55,604 nucleotides of DNA from CAZTTG01 sp964615935 (GTDB taxonomy: Bacteria > Planctomycetota > UBA1135 > GCA-002686595), in assembly GCA_964615935.1 (NCBI GenBank), contig CAZTTG010000037.1, positions 1 to 55,604 on the forward strand, read 5' to 3'. How positions within the stretch are numbered: position 1 is the stretch's first letter; each line of letters starts with the position of its first letter. Below, piece by piece: positions 1 through 8,368 of the stretch. A program made the translations under genes and the position numbers. Below the pieces are notes generated by a model. The model was not told where the DNA came from, made no database searches, and saw nothing but the letters and a program-made list of their open reading frames with translations.

Positions 1-2
1 GG

Positions 3-680
3 TCGGTCCGGCCGGCGCGACGCGCGTCCCCGCCGCCCGGCCGCGCCCCGGCGCAGGGCAGCGGTGGCGGCGCCCAGCCCCGCACCACGCCTCCCGCGAC
101 CACGACCGGAGCGGTCTCGGGTCCGGAGACCCGGCTGGTCTCGACGACCGCGCCCTCGGGCGAGGCGGGGCGGGCCGGACGCCGCGGCGCGCCGGTGGAG
201 CGCCGCCTGACCCGGACCTACAAGGTGCGGACGGGCGACACCCTGGGAGAGATCGCCGGGCGCGAGCTGGGCTCGAGCCGCCGCTGGCCCGAGATCGTCG
301 AGCTCAACCCCGGCGTGGACCCCCGTCGCCTGAAGGTGGACTCCGTCCTGCGCCTGCCCATGGGGAGCGCGCCGGCCGCCGCGCCGAGCGGGCGCACCGC
401 CAGCCGTACGAGCGGACGCCCCTCGGGCCCCGGGCCCTGGTGCCAGGTGAAGCCCGGCGACACCCTCGGCGGGATCTCCCAGGCCTGCCTGGGCAAGGCC
501 TCGCGCTGGCGCGAGATCCAGGGGCTCAACCCCGGCATCGACCCGGTCCGCCTGCGCGTCGGCGCCTGGCTGCGCCTCCCCACGGGGGCGTCCGCGCGGA
601 GCGCCTCGTCGGCTCCCAGCGGCTCCCTCGTCGCCTCCGCCCGCCAGCCGGATCGCAGCAGCGGACCTCGGGTGCGATGA
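3..680 (+). CDS. LysM-repeat protein, 5' end outside window
   Basis: The frame is open from the first bases of the window to the stop at 678-680, so this is probably the C-terminal part of a longer protein. A GTG at 195 could be an internal start, but the open frame upstream argues for continuation. A Pro/Thr/Gly-rich linker leads into two LysM modules, at about 207-357 and 450-582. Each has the pattern V-x-x-GDTLG-I followed by W-x-EI---NPG-DP-RL, which is typical of peptidoglycan-binding LysM. Its stop overlaps the next start (ATGA at 677-680) and murG, murC and murB lie downstream, so a role in cell-wall binding or division is plausible. That role is inferred from context. The N-terminal domain cannot be seen. 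Confidence 0.7.
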   Translation, partial: SVRPARRASPPPGRAPAQGSGGGAQPRTTPPATTTGAVSGPETRLVSTTAPSGEAGRAGRRGAPVERRLTRTYKVRTGDTLGEIAGRELGSSRRWPEIVELNPGVDPRRLKVDSVLRLPMGSAPAAAPSGRTASRTSGRPSGPGPWCQVKPGDTLGGISQACLGKASRWREIQGLNPGIDPVRLRVGAWLRLPTGASARSASSAPSGSLVASARQPDRSSGPRVR

Positions 681-1021
681 ACCGGCGAACCAGCGTCGTG
701 GTGGTCGCGGGCTGCCTGCTGATCGCCCTTCTCGAGGCGCCGAGCGCCGTCAGGCTCCTGATGCAGGGCTGGCGCGGACCCTACTTCCAGTCGACCGCGA
801 CCGAGGCGCTCGCGAGCGCCGACGCGCTCGAGGCGCCCGTCGCCGAGGCGCCGCCGGCCGAGGTCGAGGTCGCCGGGGGCGAGGAGCCCGCGCCGACCCC
901 GAGGCTCCAGGTGGCGGAGGCGGACAGCCCACGTCGGGCGGCGACCCGGGCAACGGCTCCCGGGCGAGCTGTCGAGGACGAGCCGGAGGAGGGATTCCCC
1001 GAGGGTCTGATCGGGCGATGA
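677..1021 (+). CDS. small single-pass membrane protein of unknown function
   Basis: A 114-residue protein that I do not recognise. Its start overlaps the LysM gene by 4 nt (ATGA). After MNRR it has one hydrophobic segment (about residues 5-22, ending near LLIALLEAP), which could be a signal anchor. The rest is an Ala/Glu/Pro-rich, acidic and probably disordered tail. It sits between the LysM protein and murG, and its stop overlaps a possible upstream murG start at 1018. The size, topology and location suggest a small division or cell-wall accessory protein, but nothing in the sequence proves a function. It could also be a poorly conserved spacer ORF. Confidence 0.5.
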   Translation: MNRRTSVVVVAGCLLIALLEAPSAVRLLMQGWRGPYFQSTATEALASADALEAPVAEAPPAEVEVAGGEEPAPTPRLQVAEADSPRRAATRATAPGRAVEDEPEEGFPEGLIGR

Positions 1022-1098
1022 AATCGGTCCGGAGGGGGGGGAGGGCCCTCGTCCTGGAGTCCCCGGAAGTCTCCGCACAGCGTAGACTGCCGGAGCCC

Positions 1099-2244
1099 AT
1101 GACGACGGCAACCGATGCGCACCTGCGGCTCGCGCTCGCGGGCGGGGGGACGGGCGGTCACATCCTCCCCGGGGTCCACTTCCTGGCCCACGTCCGCGGC
1201 ACGGGCGCCCTCGAGGACCTGCTCTGGTTCCAGTCGGGCCGCCCGGTCGAGGATCCCGCCCTCGCCGGCCTGGAGTCGGGCCTCGAGCCCGTGCCGGTGG
1301 AGCGGGTGGTGCTGCGGCTCGAGCCGCGGGGCGGGGGCGCTCCGGGAGCCGGGCGCCTCCTCCTGAAGAGCCTCCCCGAGACCTGGCGGGCGCGCGCGGC
1401 CCTGCGGCGCCATCGCAGCCAGGTGCTCCTGGGCCTGGGGGGCTTCACCTCCCTGCCCGCGGTGCTGGCGGCGGTCTCCCTGGGGATCCCGGCGGCCCTG
1501 CTCGAGATCAACGCGGCCCGGGGTCGGGCCACGAAGGTCCTGGCCCCGCTGGCCCGGCGCGTCTTCCACGCCTGGCGCTCGACCCTGCCTCCGGCTTCCC
1601 GCGGCCCGCGCCCGCGCGGCCGGCACCGATGGGTCGGGCCGCCCCTGTCGACCCTCTTCCTGAAGGGCTCGCCCGGGGAGGACGAGTGCCGCGCGGCGCG
1701 CAGCGAGCTGGGCTTCGACGCGCGCTCGCCCCTGCTGCTCGTCCTGGGCGGGAGCCAGGGGGCCGGCGCCCTGAACGATTTCGTGCGCGCCAGCGCGCCG
1801 CCCTGGGTCGCGGGCGGCCTGCAGGTGATGCACCAGGTCGGGCCGGGCCGGCTGGCCGAGGGCCTGGAGCCCCGGCCGGGCTACCGGCCGGTGGAGTTCA
1901 TCGCCGACGTGCGCGGGGCCATCTCGGCCGCGACCCTGGTCCTGTGCCGCGGCGGCGCCTCGACCCTGGCCGAGCTGGGCGCCCTGTGCCGCCCGGCCTG
2001 GGTCGTGCCCTACCCGCACCACCCCGACCTGCACCAGGAGCGCAACGCGCGCGAGCTGGGGGTGGGGGTGCGCATCGTGCCGCAGGAGGAGCTGGGGCCC
2101 AATCTGGCCCGCGAGCTGGCGCACCTCGCCGGCCCGGCCGGGCGCTCCCGGCGCGAGGCCATGGCCGAGGCCCTGCGCGGTCGGGTGCCGGTCGACGGGG
2201 CCGTGCGGCTGTACGAGGAGATCCTGACTCTGGTCTCTCCGTAG
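1099..2244 (+). CDS. murG: UDP-GlcNAc:lipid II precursor GlcNAc transferase MurG
   Basis: MurG adds GlcNAc from UDP-GlcNAc to lipid I at the inner face of the membrane, giving lipid II. The 381-aa protein has the N-terminal G-loop GGGTGGHI (about residues 14-21), a second glycine loop GGSQGA, and the UDP-GlcNAc-site segments CRGGASTLAEL and PYPHHPDLHQERNA, in the order expected for GT28. An in-frame ATG at 1018 overlaps the previous stop and would add 27 residues with no family resemblance. The ATG at 1099 places the G-loop at the normal distance from the N-terminus and is preferred. It is followed by murC and murB, as in many cell-wall clusters. Confidence 0.95.
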   Translation: MTTATDAHLRLALAGGGTGGHILPGVHFLAHVRGTGALEDLLWFQSGRPVEDPALAGLESGLEPVPVERVVLRLEPRGGGAPGAGRLLLKSLPETWRARAALRRHRSQVLLGLGGFTSLPAVLAAVSLGIPAALLEINAARGRATKVLAPLARRVFHAWRSTLPPASRGPRPRGRHRWVGPPLSTLFLKGSPGEDECRAARSELGFDARSPLLLVLGGSQGAGALNDFVRASAPPWVAGGLQVMHQVGPGRLAEGLEPRPGYRPVEFIADVRGAISAATLVLCRGGASTLAELGALCRPAWVVPYPHHPDLHQERNARELGVGVRIVPQEELGPNLARELAHLAGPAGRSRREAMAEALRGRVPVDGAVRLYEEILTLVSP

Positions 2245-2307
2245 GGGAGCGCCGCTCCGGCGCCGGAGGAGGCTTGAGTCGGAGGCGCGGGGGAGTTGAA
2301 TGGAGCC

Positions 2308-3783
2308 ATGAGCGAGGAGAGGCGGAGAGGGGGGGGCGCGGGCCGATACCCGGGGATCGCCGAGCGGGTCCACCTGCTCGGCGCGGGAGGCGCGGGCCTC
2401 TCGGGAGCCGCGCGCTTCCTTTTGGTGCGCGGCCACGGCGTGAGCGGCCTGGACCGCGGCGCGAGCGAGCACGTCGAGCTCCTGCGCTCGCTGGGAATCC
2501 CCGTCCGGATCGAGTCCGAGGGCCTGGGAGGGCTGCCCGCGGGCGCGGGCCTGGTCGTGCGCTCGGCCGCGGTCGGCCTCGATCATCCCCACGCGGTCGA
2601 GGCGGCCCGTCGCGGCATCGAGGTGATCAAGTACAGCGAGCTCCTCGGCCGCATCACGCCGCGCGGGCGAACGCTGGCGGTGTCCGGCACGCACGGGAAG
2701 ACGACCACGGCCTGGATGCTCCACGGGATCCTCGTGGCCCTCTCCGAGCTCGCGGGCGAGGGAACCCCCGCTCCCTCGGCCCTGATCGGCGGGGTGTCCG
2801 CCGCGCTCGGCACCAACGCGGTGGTGGGCGGTCCCGACGGCTTCTTCGCGGTGGAGGCCTGCGAGTACGACCGCTCCTTCCTGCGGCTCTCACCGCTGGG
2901 CGCGGTGATCACCAACGTCGAGCCCGACCACCTCGACTACTTCGGCAGCCTGGCGGCCATCGAGGAGGCCTTCGCCCGCTTCGCGGACCGGGTGGAGCCC
3001 GACGGCCTGCTGGTCGTCGGAGCGCAGGTTCCCGAGAAGGTCGAGCACGCCGGCCGCGCGCGCGCCTGGCGCCTGGGCCGCGAGCTCCAGGTGGGCCTCC
3101 TGGGCGAGAGCCGCGGCCGCTTCCGCTTCCGCCTGCGCGGACCGGGCTGGGCCTCGCCGCCGGTGGCTCTCCCCGTCCCCGGCGCCTTCAACGTCGAGAA
3201 CGCGGCCCTGGCCATGGGGCTGGCGGTGGGGGCGGCGGCCCCGATCCTGGGGCTCGACCCGGGTGAGGCGGCCGCGGCCGCGGCCCGCGCGCTGGCCGAC
3301 TTCTCCGGGGTGCACCGGCGCTTCGAGCCCTGGGGCTCGGGTGGGGGGGTGACCCTGATCCACGACTTCGCGCACCACCCCACCGAGGTGCGCAAGACGC
3401 TGGAGGCGGCGCTGCGGGCCCTGCCCGCTCGGCCCCTGCACGTCCTCTTCCAGCCCCACCAGCACAGCCGCACGGCGCGCTTCCTCGCGGACTTCGTCGA
3501 GAGCCTGCGCGCCGCGGACCGGGTGGTGGTGTCCGAGGTGTACGGCGCGCGCGCCCACACCGACGCGGTGGCCGCGGGCGCGCCCGAGCTGGTCGACGGC
3601 CTGCGCGCCGCGGGGGTGGACGCGATCGACGGCGGTCCGCTCGCGAGGAGCGCCGCCCTCCTGCTCGAGGGCCTGCCCCGGAGGGGACCCTGCGCCGTCC
3701 TCGTCCTGGGGGCTGGCGATGTGGACGGGATCAAGGATGAGCTCCTCTCAGGAATGGCCCTGCGCAGCCCTGCCGCGCGCTGA
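2308..3783 (+). CDS. murC: UDP-N-acetylmuramate--L-alanine ligase MurC
   Basis: ATP-dependent ligase that adds the first residue (L-Ala) to UDP-MurNAc in the cytoplasm. About 491 aa, close to the family norm. Visible landmarks are the N-terminal Rossmann-like segment HLLGAGGAGLSG, the P-loop SGTHGKTTT, the Mur-ligase segment NVEPDHLDYF, HRRFE, and the C-terminal DFAHHPTEV and FQPHQHSRT motifs typical of MurC. I chose the ATG at 2308. A TTG at 2296 lies in frame, and a G-rich Shine-Dalgarno-like tract (2289-2295) precedes both. The 3' end overlaps the murB start by 47 nt, indicating co-transcription. Confidence 0.94.
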   Translation: MSEERRRGGGAGRYPGIAERVHLLGAGGAGLSGAARFLLVRGHGVSGLDRGASEHVELLRSLGIPVRIESEGLGGLPAGAGLVVRSAAVGLDHPHAVEAARRGIEVIKYSELLGRITPRGRTLAVSGTHGKTTTAWMLHGILVALSELAGEGTPAPSALIGGVSAALGTNAVVGGPDGFFAVEACEYDRSFLRLSPLGAVITNVEPDHLDYFGSLAAIEEAFARFADRVEPDGLLVVGAQVPEKVEHAGRARAWRLGRELQVGLLGESRGRFRFRLRGPGWASPPVALPVPGAFNVENAALAMGLAVGAAAPILGLDPGEAAAAAARALADFSGVHRRFEPWGSGGGVTLIHDFAHHPTEVRKTLEAALRALPARPLHVLFQPHQHSRTARFLADFVESLRAADRVVVSEVYGARAHTDAVAAGAPELVDGLRAAGVDAIDGGPLARSAALLLEGLPRRGPCAVLVLGAGDVDGIKDELLSGMALRSPAAR

Positions 3784-4729
3784 GCTCGCCCCCCGCACCA
3801 CCATGCAGGTGGGCGGGCAGGTCGAGTGGCTGCTCGAGCCGGCCGATCCGGAGGAGCTCCGCGAGGCCTGGCTGGCGGCGCTGGAGCGCAAGCTCCCCAT
3901 CCGGCTCCTGGGCGGGGGCGCGAACCTGATCGTGACCGACGGCCTCCTGCGGGGCGCGGTCATCGCCACCTCGCGGATGCGGCGCTTCTTCCGGCCCGGC
4001 GCCGATCAGGAGGTGGGCACCCGCCTCGAGCGCGGCCCGGACGTGGAGGAGATGGCGCGCGTCGCGCCGGTCGATCGCCGCGACGATCCCCGCATGGTGG
4101 CCTGGTGCGGCGCGACCCTCCCCAGCCTGGTCCACGGAGCGCAGGACCTCGGCTGGAGCGGGCTCGAGGGCCTCATCGGCGTGCCGGGCACCTTCGGCGG
4201 CGGCGCGGCCATGAACGCCGGCGGCCGCTTCGGCTGCCTGTGGGACGTCATCGAGTCGATCCGGGTGCTCGACCCCGACGGCGAGCTGCGCGACCTGCCG
4301 CGGGCCGACTGCGAGCCGGGCTACCGCACGGGCAACCTGGGCGGGAGCACGGTGGTGGGCGCGATCCTGCGCTTCGAGGTCCAGACCCGCGCCGAGGTGC
4401 GCGCCCGCGTGCAGGAGATCCTCGAGGCCAAGCGCGGCTCCCAGCCCCTGAGCGAGCGCACCAGCGGCTGCATCTTCAAGAACCCCGATCCCGAGCTCTC
4501 CGACGGCCGCTCCGCCGGCCTCCTGCTCGACCAGTGCGGCGCCAAGGGCCAGCGCCGCGGGGACGCCGTGGTCAGCGAGAAGCACGCCAACTTCATCGTG
4601 AACCGCGGCTCGGCCACGGCCGCCGACGTCCTGACCCTGATCGAGGACCTTCGCGACCGGGTGGCGCAGAGGACCGGGATCCTCCTCGAGACCGAGGTCG
4701 TGGTCTGGAGGGCGGAGCTGGAGGGCTGA
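3737..4729 (+). CDS. murB: UDP-N-acetylenolpyruvoylglucosamine reductase MurB
   Basis: FAD- and NADPH-dependent reductase that converts UDP-GlcNAc-enolpyruvate to UDP-MurNAc. About 330 aa. It has the FAD-binding PP-loop region RLLGGGANLIVTD, then GLEGLIGVPGTFGGGAAMNAGG, the YR-TG signature (GYRTGNL), and the C-terminal catalytic segment SGCIFKNP. Here a Cys stands where E. coli has the catalytic Ser; Cys is tolerated in some MurB lineages. A conserved glutamate near the end (LLETEVVVW) is in the expected place. The ATG at 3737 is used; an ATG at 3719 in the same frame is possible. It overlaps the murC 3' end in another frame. Confidence 0.93.
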   Translation: MSSSQEWPCAALPRAELAPRTTMQVGGQVEWLLEPADPEELREAWLAALERKLPIRLLGGGANLIVTDGLLRGAVIATSRMRRFFRPGADQEVGTRLERGPDVEEMARVAPVDRRDDPRMVAWCGATLPSLVHGAQDLGWSGLEGLIGVPGTFGGGAAMNAGGRFGCLWDVIESIRVLDPDGELRDLPRADCEPGYRTGNLGGSTVVGAILRFEVQTRAEVRARVQEILEAKRGSQPLSERTSGCIFKNPDPELSDGRSAGLLLDQCGAKGQRRGDAVVSEKHANFIVNRGSATAADVLTLIEDLRDRVAQRTGILLETEVVVWRAELEG

Positions 4730-5137
4730 GCCGGTCTCGGGTGCTGCCTCGCGGCTTCCTCGAGGAGGCCCACCGCGACCCGGGGCGAGAGGACGAGTTG
4801 GTCCAAGCCTGGGAATCCCCCCCTGGAAATTCCTTCCCACCCCCCCCAAGACCCTGAATCCCCCTGTCCCCCCCGCCGATACAAGCTCGCCGCCGGATGA
4901 CCTGAGCGAGCTTCCCCAAGGGTGCCTCCTCCCCACCGTCTTCCACCGATCCCCATCGGTCCCGCCCTTGCGAAGCGTCCTGGCCAGGGAATCCGGCGGC
5001 TTTTATAGTCCCTGGCTCGTCCCTCCGCCCGGACCGGAGGGAACCGCCCGGGTCAGGTCGACGCGGCGCGGCAGCCCAGTCCGGTTCCCCCGCCCCAGGT
5101 CGGGGCGGCGGACTCACCCCGAAACGGGAGAGAGACC
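4730..5137. other. 408-bp intergenic region, murB to thrS
   Basis: No credible gene is seen. The first half contains a C-rich tract (about 4815-4875) unlike the flanking coding sequence. The second half contains the promoter-like pair listed separately. I found no T-box-like tRNA-interacting leader and no convincing intrinsic terminator by eye. Confidence 0.5.
4981..5009 (+). promoter_or_regulatory. candidate sigma-70-type promoter upstream of thrS
   Basis: TGGCCA (4981-4986), a 17-nt spacer, then TATAGT (5004-5009). The T/A-rich -10-like box stands out in a very GC-rich intergenic region and lies about 130 nt upstream of the thrS ATG. The -35 match is weak, so this is a candidate only. Confidence 0.35.
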
Positions 5138-6910
5138 ATGTCGCAGCTCGAGGGAGCGCGCCAGGGCTCCGGTTCCGATCTCGCCCTTCCCCCCCTGGCC
5201 ACCCTGCGGCACTCGGTCTCGCACCTGATGGCCTCGGCCGTCGGGAGGCTCTGGCCCGGGGTCCGCTACGGGTTCGGGCCGGCGATCGAGCACGGCTTCT
5301 ACTACGACTTCGACCTCCCCGAGCCCCTCGAGGAGAAGGACCTGCGGCGCATCGAGAAGGAGATGCGCCGGATCGCGAAGCAGAGCCCGGAGATGGTCTG
5401 CACCGAGGTCGATCGCGAGGAGGCGCGCCGGCGCCTGGAGGGCCAGGACTACAAGCTGGAGGCCCTCGAGGAGCTGCCCGAGGGCGAGCGCCTCACCTTC
5501 TGGGGCCACGGCGACTGGGAGGATCTGTGCGAGGGTCCGCACGTCGACCGCCTGGACCGCGACTTCAGCTTCAAGCTCCTCAGCATCGCCGGCTCCTACT
5601 GGCGCGGGGACGAGAGGCGCCCCATGCTCCAGCGGGTCTACGGCACCGCCTTCTGGACCCGGGAAGAGCTGGACGCGCACCTCGAGTGGCTGGAGGAGGT
5701 CAAGCAGCGCGACCACCGCTCGCTGGGGGCCAAGATGGACCTCTTCAGCTCCCACGCCGAGGCCGGCGCGGGCTTCGTCATGTGGCACCCCCGGCTCAGC
5801 ATCGTGCGCCGGGAGATGGAGGACTTCTGGTGGGCCGAGCACCAGCGCCGCGGCTACCAGCCGGTCTACACCCCGCACGTCTTCCGCCAGGAGCTCTTCG
5901 AGGTGTCGGGACACCTGGAGAACTACTCCGAGATGATGTACGCGCCCATGCAGATCGACGAGATGCCCTACCGCGTCAAGCCGATGAACTGCCCGGCGCA
6001 CATCCTGATCTACAAGAACCGCGGCCGCTCCTACCGCGAGCTGCCCCTGCGCTGGGCCGAGCTGGGGAGCGTCTACCGCTACGAGCGCTCGGGCACCCTG
6101 CACGGGATGCTGCGGGTGCGCGGCTTCACCCAGGACGACAGCCACATCTTCTGCACCCCCGAGCAGCTCGAGGTCGAGATCGCCGGGGTGCTGGACCTGG
6201 TGGACTTCATCCTCAAGACCTTCGGCTACGAGTACACCGCCTACCTGGCGACCCGGCCGGAGGAGAAGTTCATCGGCACCGAGGAGATCTGGGAGAAGGC
6301 CATGGCCGCCCTGCGGGCCGCCGCCGAGCGCCTGGACATGCCGCTGGAGCTGGATTCCGGCGGGGGCTGCTTCTACGGGCCCAAGATCGACTTCAAGCAG
6401 CGCGACGCCCTGGGGCGCGAGTGGCAGAACTCCACCGTGCAGTGCGACTTCAACCTGCCCGAGCGCTTCGATCTGACCTACACCGACGCGGACGGGGAGC
6501 GCAAGCGGCCGATCATGGTGCACCGCGCCATCTACGGCAGCCTGGAGCGCTTCGTGGGCAACCTGATCGAGCACTTCGGCGGCCGCTTCCCCTTCTGGCT
6601 GGCGCCCACCCAGGTGGCCCTGATCCCCATCCGCGAGGAGCACGCCGACTACTGCCGCGGTCTCGACCAGCGCCTGCGCGGCGAGCTCTTCCGCTCCGAC
6701 TGCATGGACTTCCCCGGCCACATGAACAAGAAGATCAAGCAGGCCCAGCACGATCAGGTGCCCTTCATGCTGATCGCCGGCGACCGCGAGGCGGCCGACG
6801 GCACCGTGGCCGTGCGCCGGCGCGGAACCCGCGAGCAGGAGGTGGTGCCCTTCGAGGAGCTCCTGGAGCGCGCGCGGCGGCTCCGCGCCACCCGCGCGCT
6901 GGAGCTCTGA
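5138..6910 (+). CDS. thrS: threonyl-tRNA synthetase, form without TGS domain
   Basis: Charges tRNA-Thr in the cytoplasm. 590 aa against about 640 for E. coli. The N-terminal TGS (N1) domain is absent, and the protein begins almost directly with the editing domain. That domain is intact: HSVSH (25-29) with Cys131 and His135 in CEGPH form the usual His/Cys editing site. The class II catalytic core has Zn ligands Cys285 (MNCPAH), His336 (TQDDSH) and His462 (MVHRA), the motif 2 arginine in RYERSG, and a C-terminal anticodon-binding domain from about residue 485. An ATG with the upstream AGAGAGA-type Shine-Dalgarno at 5129-5135 supports the start. Confidence 0.95.
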   Translation: MSQLEGARQGSGSDLALPPLATLRHSVSHLMASAVGRLWPGVRYGFGPAIEHGFYYDFDLPEPLEEKDLRRIEKEMRRIAKQSPEMVCTEVDREEARRRLEGQDYKLEALEELPEGERLTFWGHGDWEDLCEGPHVDRLDRDFSFKLLSIAGSYWRGDERRPMLQRVYGTAFWTREELDAHLEWLEEVKQRDHRSLGAKMDLFSSHAEAGAGFVMWHPRLSIVRREMEDFWWAEHQRRGYQPVYTPHVFRQELFEVSGHLENYSEMMYAPMQIDEMPYRVKPMNCPAHILIYKNRGRSYRELPLRWAELGSVYRYERSGTLHGMLRVRGFTQDDSHIFCTPEQLEVEIAGVLDLVDFILKTFGYEYTAYLATRPEEKFIGTEEIWEKAMAALRAAAERLDMPLELDSGGGCFYGPKIDFKQRDALGREWQNSTVQCDFNLPERFDLTYTDADGERKRPIMVHRAIYGSLERFVGNLIEHFGGRFPFWLAPTQVALIPIREEHADYCRGLDQRLRGELFRSDCMDFPGHMNKKIKQAQHDQVPFMLIAGDREAADGTVAVRRRGTREQEVVPFEELLERARRLRATRALEL

Positions 6911-6947
6911 GACCCGGCCTCCGAGCGGAGCCGCAGTCTGGGAGCAG

Positions 6948-7319
6948 GTGAAGCTCTACCGCCGGATCGACCTGGCCCACTGGCTGTACCTGGCGAGCGC
7001 CGGGGGCGTGCTCAGCGTGCTATTCGCCCACCGCCTCGCGGGGATCGAGTGGTCGTGGGGCTCGGCCACGGCGGTGAGCCTGGCTCCCTTCCTGCTGATC
7101 TCCGCGGCCGCGACCCTGGCGGGCATCGGGCTGAGCCTCTTCCTGTGGCGGCGGGTCCTGGAGCTGCGCCTGCTGCTCGGGCTGACGGTCCTGGCCCTGG
7201 TCCTGATCGCCCTGGACCTGTGGTGCGCGCCCGGCCTGCACTGGCTCCTCTATCTGGTCCAGCCGGTGGCGGCCTGCGCGCTGGCGGCGCGCTGGTTCGC
7301 GAGCCGGCCGGGGCCCTGA
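6948..7319 (+). CDS. small polytopic membrane protein, unknown
   Basis: 123 aa with about four hydrophobic helices (near residues 10-28, 40-63, 70-90 and 95-115) separated by short charged loops, the first being MKLYRRID. The GTG start at 6948 has a GGGAG element about 4 nt upstream. It starts 37 nt after thrS in the same direction and its stop abuts the convergent cytochrome gene with a single base between. I recognise no family. It is most simply an inner-membrane protein of unknown role that may be co-transcribed with thrS. Confidence 0.6.
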   Translation: MKLYRRIDLAHWLYLASAGGVLSVLFAHRLAGIEWSWGSATAVSLAPFLLISAAATLAGIGLSLFLWRRVLELRLLLGLTVLALVLIALDLWCAPGLHWLLYLVQPVAACALAARWFASRPGP

Positions 7320-7320
7320 C

Positions 7321-8283
7321 TCAGGAGCGCGACAGGGATGTCAGGAAGGCCACCAGGTTGGCGGCGTCCTCGTCGGTGAGGTCGAGGGGCTTCAGGAGCG
7401 GGTCGAGGTTCGGGTTGGCTCCTCCCCCGCGGCGGTAGTGCTCGACCACCTCCTCCAGGGTGGCCATCGATCCGTCGTGCATGTAGGGGGCGGTCAGGTC
7501 CAGGCCGCGCAGGGTGGGGGTCTTGAAGCGACCGCGGTCGCCCTCCTCGCCGGTGTGCGCGAAGCGCCCCTCCTCGGGGACGCCGTCCACGACGCCCACC
7601 CCGGTGTTGTGGAAGCCCTCGTCGGTGAAGTTGCCGTGCCCCGAGTGGCAGCGCCAGCAGCCGCCGCGGCTCTCGTAGATCCACATGCCCTGGCGCTCGG
7701 CGGTCGAGAGCCCGCCGACCTCACCCGTCCGGAAGCGATCCACGGGGCTGCCGCCCACCAGCACGCTGCGCAGGTAGGCGGCCAGCGCGCGGCTCAGGGT
7801 CTCCGCGTCCAGGTCGCCGGCGTCCTCGAACATCTCGGCGTACTCGTCGTCCTCGGCCAGGCGCCAGAGCGCCTTCTCGACGGGGAGGTCGAACTCCTTG
7901 GGGTCGTCGAAGACCACCAGGACCACCTCCTCGAGGGTGGAGAGGCTCCCGGTCCAGCCGAAGCTCTTCCCCAGGCCCCGGTTGATCAGCGCCGGCGCCG
8001 AGCGCGCGCACTTCCGCCCGTAGGCGCCGGTCGGGAAGCGCTCCGGGCTGGCGAATCCGTGCGTCGGCGGGTGGCAGGAGGCGCAGGAGGTCGAGCGGTC
8101 CACCGACAGGTCCTCGTCGGAGAACAGGCGCTCGCCCAGGCGCACCAGGGCCCGGGTCTGCTCGGACCCGTCGAGGCCGGGGATCTCCGCCGGCAGCCCG
8201 AGGGGGATCTCCGCGGTCTCCTGACCGGACGGGAGGAAGCCGAGGAGGAGGGGAGGCAGGAGCAGGGAGAGGAGGCGTCGCAT
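7321..8283 (-). CDS. dihaem cytochrome c peroxidase / MauG-family protein
   Basis: A 320-aa exported protein. The N-terminal signal peptide (MRRLLSLLLPPLLLGFLPSG) is followed by two CxxCH haem-attachment sites, CASCH (67-71) and CWRCH (209-213). A conserved KTPTLRG---APYMHDGS segment contains Met268, a likely axial ligand. This arrangement defines the bacterial CCP/MauG superfamily, whose members reduce H2O2 or oxidise protein or small-molecule substrates in the periplasm. There is no adjacent substrate gene to distinguish CCP from MauG-like function. It follows the kinase gene on the same strand after 85 nt and could be read with it. Confidence is high for the family and low for the substrate. 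Confidence 0.88.
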   Translation of the reverse strand: MRRLLSLLLPPLLLGFLPSGQETAEIPLGLPAEIPGLDGSEQTRALVRLGERLFSDEDLSVDRSTSCASCHPPTHGFASPERFPTGAYGRKCARSAPALINRGLGKSFGWTGSLSTLEEVVLVVFDDPKEFDLPVEKALWRLAEDDEYAEMFEDAGDLDAETLSRALAAYLRSVLVGGSPVDRFRTGEVGGLSTAERQGMWIYESRGGCWRCHSGHGNFTDEGFHNTGVGVVDGVPEEGRFAHTGEEGDRGRFKTPTLRGLDLTAPYMHDGSMATLEEVVEHYRRGGGANPNLDPLLKPLDLTDEDAANLVAFLTSLSRS

Positions 8284-8368
8284 CGGGTGAGCCCTCGGGT
8301 CGGAGTTGGAGGCGGCGCCGGCCGGCTCGCCGGTGGGGTGCGCTCCCCGGCAGCCTAACCGCCCCGGC

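Noticed and set aside
1018..1098. Upstream murG start overlapping the previous stop (ATGA)
   Set aside because: The extra 27 residues have no MurG resemblance, and the ATG at 1099 places the glycine loop at the normal distance.
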